A stretch of DNA of 27,581 nt from CAZPMT01 sp964587655 (GTDB lineage: Bacteria; Hydrogenedentota; Hydrogenedentia; Hydrogenedentales; SLHB01): NCBI GenBank assembly GCA_964587655.1, contig CAZPMT010000068.1:1-27581 (forward strand). Reading direction: 5' to 3'. This document shows positions 14,815 through 22,422 of this stretch, piece by piece. Positions within the stretch are counted from its first letter, which is position 1. The number at the start of each line of letters is the position of its first letter. The notes below the pieces were generated by a model. That model was not told the DNA's origin and did no database searches. It saw only the letters and a program-made list of their open reading frames with translations. Position numbers and translations under genes: made by a program.

Positions 14815-15566
14815 GAACTGCCCTTGATTCGCGCCTGCACTTTCGCCCAGGAGCGAGTGATCAGGAAACTCTCCTCCATGTTCTCAACCATTCCTGTGAG
14901 CTTCTTCATGGGAACCGCGAAGGACAGGACGTCCTTTTGAACCCAGGGCCGCGCGGATACGTCGAACATTCCCAGGACAGGCCTCGGGTGTTCCTTCGCC
15001 TGTTCGAGGCACGGATACTGCACGATGGACGCGCAGCCGGCGCAGAACGGCGCCATGAGCGCGTGCGGATCCGATTCATCAAAGCCCGACAGCGTAAACA
15101 GGCCGGACAGCACGTCCGGGCGCGCGAAGAAGATGACGGCTTCGGGCGCGTCTTCCTCTTCGAGATGGTCCCATCGTTTGAACACGATGAACTGTTTCAG
15201 CGCAACGAAAACATGGGCGTTCTTCATCATTTCAAGGACAATCTCTGGGGATTTCTTATACCGTTCTCCCTCGAGCTTCCCCGGAATGCCGCATGAGAGA
15301 AAGTACTCGAACCCAGGCATCAGCGTTTGACTGAAGCCGAAGTATCTCTTCGCGCCGGGACAGCCGAGCGACGATGCATTGAAGCACACAGATTCACCTT
15401 TACGTACGGCGCCCAGATCCGCTATCACGCAACGGTGCTCATGCGGCGTGGGGACACACTCCAGGCCTGTTGCATGGTCCATGTAGCAAAAGGCAATTGG
15501 CAATTCCGCATTCGGGAAGTACTCCGCCCAAAGGCGTTGGAATTTGTCCTTGAGCTTGCTGTCCAT
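14811..15566 (-). CDS. DUF169-family protein
   Basis: 251 residues with an excellent AGGAGGT 8 bases upstream of ATG 15566. DUF169/COG2043 features: a central F-N-A-S-S-L-G-C-P-G-A-K-R-Y-F-G-F segment with conserved Cys, a V-I-F-F-A-R-P-D-V-L-S-G-L block, and a second Cys pair in P-F-C-A-G-C-A-S. Conserved cysteines suggest metal or Fe-S binding, but the family has no established function. It converges on the pyrophosphorylase gene, and both stop codons lie in the same CTAG (14811-14814). Confidence 0.8.
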   Translation of the reverse strand: MDSKLKDKFQRLWAEYFPNAELPIAFCYMDHATGLECVPTPHEHRCVIADLGAVRKGESVCFNASSLGCPGAKRYFGFSQTLMPGFEYFLSCGIPGKLEGERYKKSPEIVLEMMKNAHVFVALKQFIVFKRWDHLEEEDAPEAVIFFARPDVLSGLFTLSGFDESDPHALMAPFCAGCASIVQYPCLEQAKEHPRPVLGMFDVSARPWVQKDVLSFAVPMKKLTGMVENMEESFLITRSWAKVQARIKGSS

Positions 15567-15633
15567 AGCGTCGGACCTCCTGGGTACGTTGGCTGAGAGA
15601 AGACTTCATAGACATAAGTATAGCAGACGGCCT

Positions 15634-15657
15634 CGGCTCGCAGCCTCCAGCGAGCCG
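15634..15657. repeat. Inverted repeat upstream of DUF169
   Basis: CGGCTCGC, 8 bases, GCGAGCCG; perfect 8-bp arms, the first of several inverted repeats in the 15567-16294 gap. Confidence 0.5.
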
Positions 15658-15659
15658 GA

Positions 15660-15690
15660 CTCGTCGCAATACGCCCGTTCTCTCGACGAG
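15660..15690. terminator. Hairpin following the possible minus-strand small gene
   Basis: CTCGTCG (15660-15666) and CGACGAG (15684-15690) with a 17-base loop. It begins 2 bp past the stop of the small ORF at 15692-15817 on the minus strand, so it could end that transcript. No U-tract. Confidence 0.35.
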
Positions 15691-15691
15691 C

Positions 15692-15817
15692 CTAGCCCAT
15701 CTTCCGCAGTTGTCGTTGTAAGTGGTTTGTTTTCAGCGCGTGCACCCCGGTTTTCTCCACTACATCTTGATCTGCATAGGCTTGTTTGGCAGATGCAGTC
15801 CGAGTCGTCCTAGACAT
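15692..15817 (-). CDS. Possible 41-residue basic protein
   Basis: ATG 15817 with AAAGGA 8 bases upstream; 41 codons to TAG. The peptide begins M-S-R-T-T-R-T-A and ends R-Q-L-R-K-M-G, is rich in Arg, Lys and Gln, and has no hydrophobic stretch. Support is only the ribosome binding site and a hairpin just past the stop. A different frame across this stretch is also open (15760-15924), so the coding assignment is weak. Confidence 0.28.
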   Translation of the reverse strand: MSRTTRTASAKQAYADQDVVEKTGVHALKTNHLQRQLRKMG

Positions 15818-15939
15818 TGTTGCATTCCTTTCTCTTCGGTAGTGACTCGTGCGAAAATACGGTACTGTCCGCCAATACCAAGCTTGCCTATCCGAGTTCG
15901 TGCCCAGGATAGTGTGTCCGGTCTTTAAGGCGGAACAGC

Positions 15940-16014
15940 GGGCAAGGGATGGGGAAAATCTCGTGCGCGAGCCTAAACATCTCCCATAGCACGAGTGGCC
16001 TCCATCCCCTGCCC
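15940..16014. repeat. Nested stem-loop of about 75 bases
   Basis: Outer arms 15940-15954 and 16000-16014 pair at 13 of 15 positions (GGGCAAGGGATGGGG against CTCCATCCCCTGCCC). Inner arms CTCGTGC (15960-15966) and GCACGAG (15989-15995) are perfect. The two-tier stem suggests a structured RNA or a MITE-like repeat. Confidence 0.5.
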
Positions 16015-16017
16015 TTA

Positions 16018-16043
16018 CTTTCCCACATGGCCATGTGGGAAAG
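16018..16043. repeat. Perfect 26-bp palindrome
   Basis: CTTTCCCACATGG followed directly by its reverse complement CCATGTGGGAAAG, with no central spacer. It could be a dimeric regulator site or the tip of a larger repeat; it starts 3 bp after the nested stem-loop. Confidence 0.75.
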
Positions 16044-16223
16044 AAACTTGTCCACATATCCACAGAATTTCACAAAAGAAAAAGTACCAAAAAGAAAAGT
16101 GACTACGACGACGGTTGTTACTGCGTAAACACCACGGGAAACAACATACAAGCACGAAAGCGGGAATCCGGGCGCCACGGAATTGCGCGCGAACCGGCAG
16201 AGCCGAATTTCGGGCTGCACGAC

Positions 16224-16253
16224 TTGAAAGATGCTGCGTACTAGTGGAATGAT
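16224..16253 (+). promoter_or_regulatory. Predicted promoter of the histidine kinase gene
   Basis: TTGAAA (16224-16229), 18-base spacer, AATGAT (16248-16253). The start near 16260 would put the 21-bp palindrome at the very 5' end of the mRNA. Confidence 0.4.
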
Positions 16254-16262
16254 CGCTGCCGG

Positions 16263-16283
16263 AGGAGCAGGCAGCCTGCTCCT
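16263..16283. repeat. 21-bp palindrome in the histidine kinase leader
   Basis: AGGAGCAGGC-A-GCCTGCTCCT, perfect 10-bp arms, ending 11 bp before ATG 16295. As RNA it would fold right before the start and hide the AGGAG sequence. Confidence 0.6.
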
Positions 16284-16294
16284 AGGCAAAGGGC

Positions 16295-18721
16295 ATGGCG
16301 GATATGGGGAGCGTCAAACATCCGGAGGGGTCACATCGCATCCTCGCGGAAGAGTCGCGGGCGGCTGCGGACTTTCTTGAATCGCATCGCGATCAAATCC
16401 TCTCCGAACTGTCGCGCTTAAAGGAAATCCCCCGGATTGTCAATCAGAGTTTGGCCGCTGCTGAATGGTTGCAGGCCCAGATCGCCCTGCTGCGCGGCAA
16501 GCCCGAGCCCTCCTACGAGTGGATGGCCGCTTTCGTCAACGGCATCCGTGGGAAAGGGGGACGGATCGGCGAGATCCTTACCGCGCTTCGGAGTACCCGC
16601 GACCTCCTTCTTCGGTTCTGCGCGGGACGCATCGACGGCGTGAGCGACACAGACCTTCGTGACATCGCCGCTGAGTCCGAGAATCTGTACCTCACGTTTG
16701 TCGGCGACATCTACGGGGAGATCGAGCGCAGGGCCTTCTCGGCCGAACAGCGGCTCCAGCGCACCATCGCGGACTTAATGGATCGCGCGTTCGTGACCCT
16801 GGACGGCGAGGGCGTCGTCCGTTCGCTGAACACGATGTTCTGCGACTTGACCGGTCTTACCGAGGATCGGCTCATCGGTTGCGAGTTTGCGGCCTTGTGC
16901 GATGACGATACGGCGGGCGAGGTCCGGCGCGCCCTGCGTCAACGTCGTGCGACCGCCGCGCGAACGTTTGACGGCGCCCTGATAGTCCGCAACACAGTTT
17001 GTCAAACGGCGACAAACTGTGGGGAGCGGATCTCGCTGCGGTTCTGGGTGTCGCCCATGTTCGATGAGTCCGGCCTGCGGAGCGGGCTGGCGGTCGCCAT
17101 GGCCGAAACGGAGAATGCTGGGATCTATGCGGACGAGACGTTGCGATCCAAGATGCTTGAGGATCTCACCGAGACGCTCGGCGTCGGGTGCTACACCATC
17201 GACGAGGATTTTCGGATCGTCTCGTGCAACAGCGTGGCTCATTCCCTGGTTACGATTGGGTCGGAGGACGATGGCGCCGCCTGCTGCCGGCGCAACCTGG
17301 ACGCCCAAGGCCGCTGCGGCGACTGTTTTCGCCGCGCGGCCTTCGAGACTGGCAGTGTCTACCGCGCCACCGTGCAACACAAGACGCCGTCCGGCGAGCT
17401 TCGCTGGGTCGACCTTACCAGCGTTCCGCTTCGGGGGCGGCGTGGAAAAGTGACGTGGGTCACAAAGTTTTTCCGTGACATAACCGAGCAGCGGCTGCTC
17501 GAGGATCAGTATCTGCGGCAGCAGCGGACCTCGTTTGCCTCGCAGCTCGCCATCGCGGTCGCGCATCAACTGCGCAACCCCCTTGGCGTGATGATCGGTT
17601 TTGCGGAGATGCTATCGCGCGGCATGCCGCCTGACCAGCTTCCGTCCGTCATAGATCGCATTTTGCGTAACGGAATCCGGTGCAAGGAGATCGTGCAGGA
17701 CCTCCTCGAGTTCGGCCGCGTCGCGCCCGGCGAGCGCGTCCCGGTCGACGTGAACGCCATTCTTCGCGAACGCGTTCTCCCGCTGTATCCGGCAGCCAGC
17801 CGGATCACGTGGCGCTTGGCGGACGAGGCGTCTCCCGGGGCCAAACGCGGAGCAGTCGTGGAGTGCGCGCCCGATCAGCTTGCGCAGGTCTTCATCAACT
17901 TGATCGATAACGCACTCACATTTTGTCAAACGGCGACAAAATGTGATGACGCGAACAGCAGTGTGATAGTCGAAACATTCACGCGAGACGATATGGTATA
18001 TGTGAAGGTGCGGGATGACGGTCCGGGCGTTCCAGAGGAGATCCGGGCGCGGATCTTCGAGCCCTTCTTTACGACGCGGAAAGAGGCGGGCGGGGTCGGG
18101 CTCGGACTCTGCCTTTCGCGATCCGTCGTGCAGGAGCATGGCGGCTCGCTCTACCTCACAGTTTGTCAAGCCACGACAAACTGTGAAGAGACGGCATCGC
18201 CCGGCGGTATCGAGCGTGATACCGCCCGTATGTCGGTCCATAATACGGGCGCCGGGGCGTGCTTTGTCGTGCAACTCCCCTGCGCTCAGCACGAGGAACG
18301 CGCGCCAACCTACGAGCGAAAACCGGAACCTCCTCCGCGCGCCGGACGCCGAGTCATCATCGTCGAGGACGAGACGGATCTGCTTTTCCTGCTTGCAATG
18401 GCGCTTCAGGCCGAGGGACACGAAGTCGATTGCGCCAGCACCGGCGCGCAGGCCATGGAACTGCTCCAGACCGGAGCCTACGACGCAGCCGTTATCGACA
18501 TGCTTCTCGGAGACGAGTTTGGGGGACAAGACCTGTACCAGATCCTCCTCGCCACGAAGCCGGGTCTTGCCGCGAAAAGCCTCTTCATCACGGGCGATAC
18601 GATGAGCTACGAGACGCGCCGGTTCTTGAGCGAGGCCAAGCGGCCCTTCCTTGAAAAGCCCTTCATGATCTCCGACTTCACGGCAAGACTCGAAGAGATC
18701 TTGGGGACCTCCACTCGATAG
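16295..18721 (+). CDS. Soluble hybrid histidine kinase with in-frame palindromic inserts
   Basis: 808 residues from ATG 16295 (GGG close upstream; ATG 16304 is possible). No membrane helix, so cytoplasmic. Order: helical N-terminal region (1-150), PAS1 (about 155-270), PAS2 (about 285-395) with a Cys cluster C330-C331, C341-x-x-C344, HisKA with H424 in V-A-H-Q-L-R-N-P, HATPase_c with N-box N539, D-D-G-P-G-V near 574 and G-V-G-L-G-L, a Pro-rich linker, and a receiver with D735 and K788. Three palindromes of one family sit in frame at residues 234-243 (PAS1), 542-551 (just past the N-box) and 622-631 (HATPase end), each reading T-[VF]-C-Q-x-x-T-[NK]-C. Two further palindromes fill about residues 637-653. 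All catalytic motifs are intact. No separate response regulator is adjacent. Confidence 0.92.
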   Translation: MADMGSVKHPEGSHRILAEESRAAADFLESHRDQILSELSRLKEIPRIVNQSLAAAEWLQAQIALLRGKPEPSYEWMAAFVNGIRGKGGRIGEILTALRSTRDLLLRFCAGRIDGVSDTDLRDIAAESENLYLTFVGDIYGEIERRAFSAEQRLQRTIADLMDRAFVTLDGEGVVRSLNTMFCDLTGLTEDRLIGCEFAALCDDDTAGEVRRALRQRRATAARTFDGALIVRNTVCQTATNCGERISLRFWVSPMFDESGLRSGLAVAMAETENAGIYADETLRSKMLEDLTETLGVGCYTIDEDFRIVSCNSVAHSLVTIGSEDDGAACCRRNLDAQGRCGDCFRRAAFETGSVYRATVQHKTPSGELRWVDLTSVPLRGRRGKVTWVTKFFRDITEQRLLEDQYLRQQRTSFASQLAIAVAHQLRNPLGVMIGFAEMLSRGMPPDQLPSVIDRILRNGIRCKEIVQDLLEFGRVAPGERVPVDVNAILRERVLPLYPAASRITWRLADEASPGAKRGAVVECAPDQLAQVFINLIDNALTFCQTATKCDDANSSVIVETFTRDDMVYVKVRDDGPGVPEEIRARIFEPFFTTRKEAGGVGLGLCLSRSVVQEHGGSLYLTVCQATTNCEETASPGGIERDTARMSVHNTGAGACFVVQLPCAQHEERAPTYERKPEPPPRAGRRVIIVEDETDLLFLLAMALQAEGHEVDCASTGAQAMELLQTGAYDAAVIDMLLGDEFGGQDLYQILLATKPGLAAKSLFITGDTMSYETRRFLSEAKRPFLEKPFMISDFTARLEEILGTSTR
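16993..17021 (+). repeat. Palindromic element family A, copy 1 (in frame)
   Basis: Perfect 11-bp arms CACAGTTTGTC / GACAAACTGTG around the 7-base centre AAACGGC. Reads T-V-C-Q-T-A-T-N-C-G within PAS1, between two predicted beta strands. Confidence 0.9.
17916..17946 (+). repeat. Palindromic element family A, copy 2 (in frame)
   Basis: Perfect 12-bp arms TCACATTTTGTC / GACAAAATGTGA around the same centre AAACGGC. Compared with copy 1, a G to T change in the left arm is matched by C to A in the right arm, so pairing is kept. Reads T-F-C-Q-T-A-T-K-C-D, three residues after the N-box Asn. Confidence 0.9.
18156..18186 (+). repeat. Palindromic element family A, copy 3 (in frame)
   Basis: Perfect 12-bp arms TCACAGTTTGTC / GACAAACTGTGA around AAGCCAC. 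Reads T-V-C-Q-A-T-T-N-C-E in the loop between the last beta strands of the ATPase domain. Confidence 0.9.
18203..18226 (+). repeat. Palindromic element C (in frame)
   Basis: Perfect 9-bp arms GGCGGTATC / GATACCGCC with centre GAGCGT. It overlaps the next palindrome by 4 bp and reads G-G-I-E-R-D-T-A. I see no other copy in the window. Confidence 0.75.
18223..18251 (+). repeat. Palindromic element family B, copy 2 (in frame)
   Basis: 29 bp, 28 identical to 16-44, perfect 9-bp arms. Here it is inside the coding sequence, read as A-R-M-S-V-H-N-T-G-A just before the final beta strand A-C-F-V-V-Q-L-P. Confidence 0.88.
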
Positions 18722-18841
18722 CAGTTTGCCGGACTTTGAGCCATCTGTATTCTGTCTCGACCGATGGACGGCCGGTGTGTACATAGGGCGCATGCGAGCC
18801 CTCGACAGAAGCATTCGAGGCCAGGCTTGCGCACTCCAAAG

Positions 18842-21800
18842 TCAGGGGATGACGATGCGGCGGATGCGGCGGTTGCCGGTGTCGGTTACAAAGAGGATGG
18901 TTGCGTCGCGTTCGTCGGTTTCGGCGAGGCCGGGGGTGACGGTGACGCCGGTGGGGGCGTCAAAGAGGGCTTGGCCGGCGGGTCCGTCGCGATAGCCTTT
19001 TTCGCCGGCGGAACTTCCTGCGACGGTGACGACCCAGAAGCGGTTCTTGTCGAGGAAGTCGGTGTTGAGGGTGGCGAGGTTTTGGGTAATGGCGTTGACC
19101 GTTTCGACGGGGATGCTGCCGCTGTGTGCGGCGAGGAATCCGGCGAGTCCGTCCGCGACGGCGTTGAGGTCCTGGCCGAAGCCGTAGTCCTTGATTACGC
19201 GGATGGAGTTGCAGCCGCAGTCGGCGACGAAGATGTTGCCGGATTGGTCGACGGCGACGTCGGCTGGGGCGCCCCAAGTGGCCAGGCTGGCGGGTCCGTC
19301 GACGCAGGGTCCGATGACGGAGGGTGGGATGTCGCCGCTGCGGATGTCTTCGGGCTCGGCGAGGCCGTTGTTGTTGACGACGCGCCAGACGGTCTTGCAG
19401 TAGGGGTCGGCGACGTAGATGGCGGAGTCGCCTCCGATCGAGCTTCTCGCGGCGATTCCGAGGGGAATGCCGATGGGTTGGCGGGTGTCGCCGAGCGTGG
19501 GGGAGCAGCCTGGGGACTCGGGTACGCCGCCCCATTCGGCGTCGACGGCGTTTGAGTCGAGGTCGAGGAATGTGAGGATAGTGTCGGAGGGGACGGTGGT
19601 GAAGACGTTCTGGCCGAGCGCGGTGACGGAGAAGGGGTAGCCGGGCTGGCTGTCGCTGTCGAAGACCTGGAATGGGGCGTCTTTGTTTTCGTCGGGGTCG
19701 TAGCCGACGACGCGGATGAGTCCGTTTGCGGCGTCGGAGATGTAGTAGCGTCCGGAGCCGGCGTTCCAGATGTCGGTGGGGATCCAGAAAGTGGCGTTGA
19801 GGCGGAATCCGTTTTCCTGGCCGGGGACGAACGGCGTGCCCGCCCAGGGCAGGCAGAGCCATTCGCAGGTGCCTTCGAAGCCTTCGCAGGCGGCGTCGAC
19901 GGCCTGCGCGGCGATGCGGCGGATTTCGTCCTGGGCGTTGTTGGTCCAGGCGTCGCTGATGCCGAAGGTTTCGAGCAGGTCGCCGACGTCTTCAAGGGCG
20001 CTGAGAGTTGAGCCGAGGACGTCAAGATCGAGTCCGGTGGCGCTGTAAGTGATGAGTTGGATGATTTCCTCGATGGCGCCGGTCTTGGTCGTGATGAGGC
20101 GGATGCGGTTTTCGAGGGGATCGGCGACGAGGACTCGATCGGCGCTGATGGCATGGAGACCGCCCGCGAAGGAGAAGGTGACGTTGCTTGCCGGGCCGAG
20201 GTTGACGCCGTTGGGCGTTGCGTCGCCGGTGCCGGCAATGGTTTCGACGAATGGGCCGTTGGAGTTGTCGGCGAGGATGGTGAGAAACATGCCTTCGGGA
20301 GTCATCACGTCCCCGTAGTCGGTGGTGAGAGTTAGGGCGCGATCCCCTGTGGCGGCGTTACCGGCGATGGTGATGCGGGCCTCGGCGCGGCTGTAGCCGG
20401 TCTGGCCGAGGGTGACGGCGATGCCGGGTCCAAGATCGATGTCGTTGGTGAGGGTGAGGTTTCGGCCGAGGATGACGAGCTTGGTTTCTTCACCGCGTCG
20501 GACGACGGCGGGGTCAAAGCGATCTATAACCGGCTCGCGGGCGGGATCGGCGATGATTCGGACGAAGCGGATGGCGTGGTTTCGTTCGTCGGCGACGTAG
20601 AGATCGCCCCAGCGGTCCATGTCGATGCCCGTGGGGCTGTCGAACTGGGCGTCGTCGCCGGGACCGTCGGTGAAGCCGAGCTGACTGACGCAATCGAAGC
20701 CTGCGGTGTGCGCGAGGCATCCGGCGACGCGGAGGACTTCACCAGTGGTGACGTCGAGGCGGCGGAGGAGATCGTTTCCGGTGTCGGCAATGTAGAGAAA
20801 GCGTCGATCGTCAAAGACAAGCCCTGCGGGGCGAGTAAACTGGGCTTGGTCGCCGATGCCGTCCTGGGTTCCCGTCACGTCGAGGTCTCCGGCGATGGAA
20901 TGGACTTCGCCTTCGGGTTCGATGACGAAAATGCCGGAGCATCCGATGTAGGTGTTGACGAAGTAGGTTTCGCCGCGATTTCCGCGCGCGACGTCCATGG
21001 TCCCGTTTTGTCCACAGAGGGCGTCCTGCTCTGCGAGGGTGATGACGTAGCCGTCGGGGAGGATGGCGCGGACGGAGGGGGGCGTCCAATCCTGGGCGAC
21101 GAATAGGATGTTGTCCTGGAGATCGAGGCCGGCCGGATAGGGGACAGTGGCCATGGGTGTGCGCCCGTCGCAACTGCCGACGATGCCGCAGAGGGGAAAG
21201 CCGCCGGAGGTGTATCCCTGCTCGGCCACGATGGGAGTGAGGAGACCTTCGAGGAGCCCGACCGTGATGACGCGCGAGATGTAGGCCTCGGTGTTGAGCC
21301 ATTGGCTGATGATGACGGTGGACTCGCTCTCGACGACGTCGTGGGGGCTTTCGAGGCCTTCGACGAGGGTGGAGACCATTCCGTCGAGCGTCAGCTTTCG
21401 GAGAAAGCCGCCGCCGCGGTCGGTGATGAAGGTATCGCCGTTGAGCGCGACGGCGATGCCGGTGGGCCTATCGAATTGGGCGGTGGCAACGGGACCATCG
21501 ACGTGACCGGACTCGCCGTTGCCGGCGAGAGTGGAGACGAAGGAGACGAAGTCGGGCGGGGCCTCGCCCAACTCGAGCGCGTCGCCTTCGGCGTCGACGC
21601 GTAGACCGGTGCGCAATCCATCGCGGACGACGGCGTGGAGATCGACCGCGCCGCCGAAAGCGCCGCCGAGAGTGAGGCCGGCGCGGTAGAGTCCGTGGAG
21701 CGCGGGGGGATCGACGGTCTCGTCCATTACGAAGTTGTATTGGAGATCGCCTGTGAGTAGGAGGGGATCTTCTCCGGCGATAGAGGCGAAATTGTCGAAG

Positions 21801-22156
21801 GAAAGGGTGAGTTCGTATTTCTCTGGGGTGCGCTGGAAATGGCCGAGGCCGCGTGCCTGGACGGCGCCTTCGAAGCCGGGGATGGACGCGGTGGCGAGGG
21901 TGCGCGGGGCGAAATCGCCGGAGACGACTTTCGGCTGCGATCTTAGATCGTCCAACACATCGGCGAGCGTGTCCGCTATCGTTAGGTCTAGCATTGCAGC
22001 GAATTCGCCCAGGTTTTCAGCGGTGACGGGGTTGGTGATGGGCGGAGTGACGGTGCATCCGCCGCCGCTCAGAAGGCCGGAGAGCACTCCGATGGTGATA
22101 GTGAATGCGAAGGCGAAGAAAGAAATACGGTGTCTTGCGAGGAACGGGGTACGCAT
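18842..22156 (-). CDS. Large NHL-repeat lipoprotein with an IPT/TIG-like domain
   Basis: 1104 residues from ATG 22156, fixed by AGGAGGT 7 bases upstream. A hydrophobic signal (11-30) ends S-G-G-G-C34; the lipobox is imperfect but lipidation is likely. Residues about 35-200 are a beta-rich domain. NHL blade motifs follow from about 205 to 510 (F-D-R-P-T-G-I-A-V, F-T-R-P-A-G-L-V-F, F-D-S-P-T-G-I-D-M, each with L-Y-I-A-D-x-G-N or a variant). An IPT/TIG-like Ig fold comes at about 530-610 (P-V-I-D-R-F-D-P-A-V-V), then more blades to the C-terminus, ending T-G-N-R-R-I-R-R-I. It is probably a surface or periplasmic beta-propeller for binding. Ligand unknown. It converges on the histidine kinase. 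Confidence 0.85.
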   Translation of the reverse strand: MRTPFLARHRISFFAFAFTITIGVLSGLLSGGGCTVTPPITNPVTAENLGEFAAMLDLTIADTLADVLDDLRSQPKVVSGDFAPRTLATASIPGFEGAVQARGLGHFQRTPEKYELTLSFDNFASIAGEDPLLLTGDLQYNFVMDETVDPPALHGLYRAGLTLGGAFGGAVDLHAVVRDGLRTGLRVDAEGDALELGEAPPDFVSFVSTLAGNGESGHVDGPVATAQFDRPTGIAVALNGDTFITDRGGGFLRKLTLDGMVSTLVEGLESPHDVVESESTVIISQWLNTEAYISRVITVGLLEGLLTPIVAEQGYTSGGFPLCGIVGSCDGRTPMATVPYPAGLDLQDNILFVAQDWTPPSVRAILPDGYVITLAEQDALCGQNGTMDVARGNRGETYFVNTYIGCSGIFVIEPEGEVHSIAGDLDVTGTQDGIGDQAQFTRPAGLVFDDRRFLYIADTGNDLLRRLDVTTGEVLRVAGCLAHTAGFDCVSQLGFTDGPGDDAQFDSPTGIDMDRWGDLYVADERNHAIRFVRIIADPAREPVIDRFDPAVVRRGEETKLVILGRNLTLTNDIDLGPGIAVTLGQTGYSRAEARITIAGNAATGDRALTLTTDYGDVMTPEGMFLTILADNSNGPFVETIAGTGDATPNGVNLGPASNVTFSFAGGLHAISADRVLVADPLENRIRLITTKTGAIEEIIQLITYSATGLDLDVLGSTLSALEDVGDLLETFGISDAWTNNAQDEIRRIAAQAVDAACEGFEGTCEWLCLPWAGTPFVPGQENGFRLNATFWIPTDIWNAGSGRYYISDAANGLIRVVGYDPDENKDAPFQVFDSDSQPGYPFSVTALGQNVFTTVPSDTILTFLDLDSNAVDAEWGGVPESPGCSPTLGDTRQPIGIPLGIAARSSIGGDSAIYVADPYCKTVWRVVNNNGLAEPEDIRSGDIPPSVIGPCVDGPASLATWGAPADVAVDQSGNIFVADCGCNSIRVIKDYGFGQDLNAVADGLAGFLAAHSGSIPVETVNAITQNLATLNTDFLDKNRFWVVTVAGSSAGEKGYRDGPAGQALFDAPTGVTVTPGLAETDERDATILFVTDTGNRRIRRIVIP

Positions 22157-22422
22157 GGATAATACCTCCTGCCTTTTTACGGTCCAGAGCATTCACCTCT
22201 CACGGCGAACACCAACGGCGCTAATCCGAGAAATCCAAAGCGCACGCCAGCGCGACTCCGAGCGCTGCAGAACCTATTCTCGTATCATATCCCTGAGTGC
22301 TTGCTCCTTCTTTCCCGTCACTTGTACGATACGGGCCAAACGTCAATAGTGGAAACCACCGGTCTACACCCGCTATTCCCTCGATGGCTGCCTAGCTTGG
22401 CCGTCGCCTTGCGCCGCGAGCG
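22157..22422. other. Intergenic between two lipoprotein genes, no feature seen
   Basis: 266 bp between same-strand genes. I find no convincing hairpin terminator, repeat or small gene; a TATGAT-like -10 exists on the minus strand without a matching -35. Confidence 0.4.

Larger units (their letters stand above)
15567..16294. other. 728-bp intergenic region rich in palindromes
   Basis: Apart from the weak small ORF, the region holds inverted repeats at 15634-15657 and 15660-15690, a nested stem at 15940-16014, a 26-bp perfect palindrome at 16018-16043, CACA-ending 9-mers at 16048-16064, an A-rich run at 16066-16102, the half-repeat at 16156-16169, a predicted promoter at 16224-16253 and a 21-bp palindrome at 16263-16283. 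No larger gene is supported on either strand. Confidence 0.6.

Noticed and set aside
15760..15924. Open minus-strand frame giving a protein-like stretch (G-K-L-G-I-G-G-Q-Y-R-I-F-A-R-V)
   Set aside because: Looks protein-like but has no start codon in the open part except an ATG too close to the AAAGGA site, and is only 54 codons; possibly a gene fossil, not called.
17612..18814. 400-codon minus-strand frame across the histidine kinase
   Set aside because: Antisense to a gene with intact H, N, G and receiver motifs. It stays open partly because the palindromes read through on both strands.
18764..20335. Several long plus- and minus-strand frames rich in Gly/Asp/Val or Pro/Ser/Arg
   Set aside because: They shadow the NHL-repeat gene; composition is extreme and no ribosome binding site or domain supports them.
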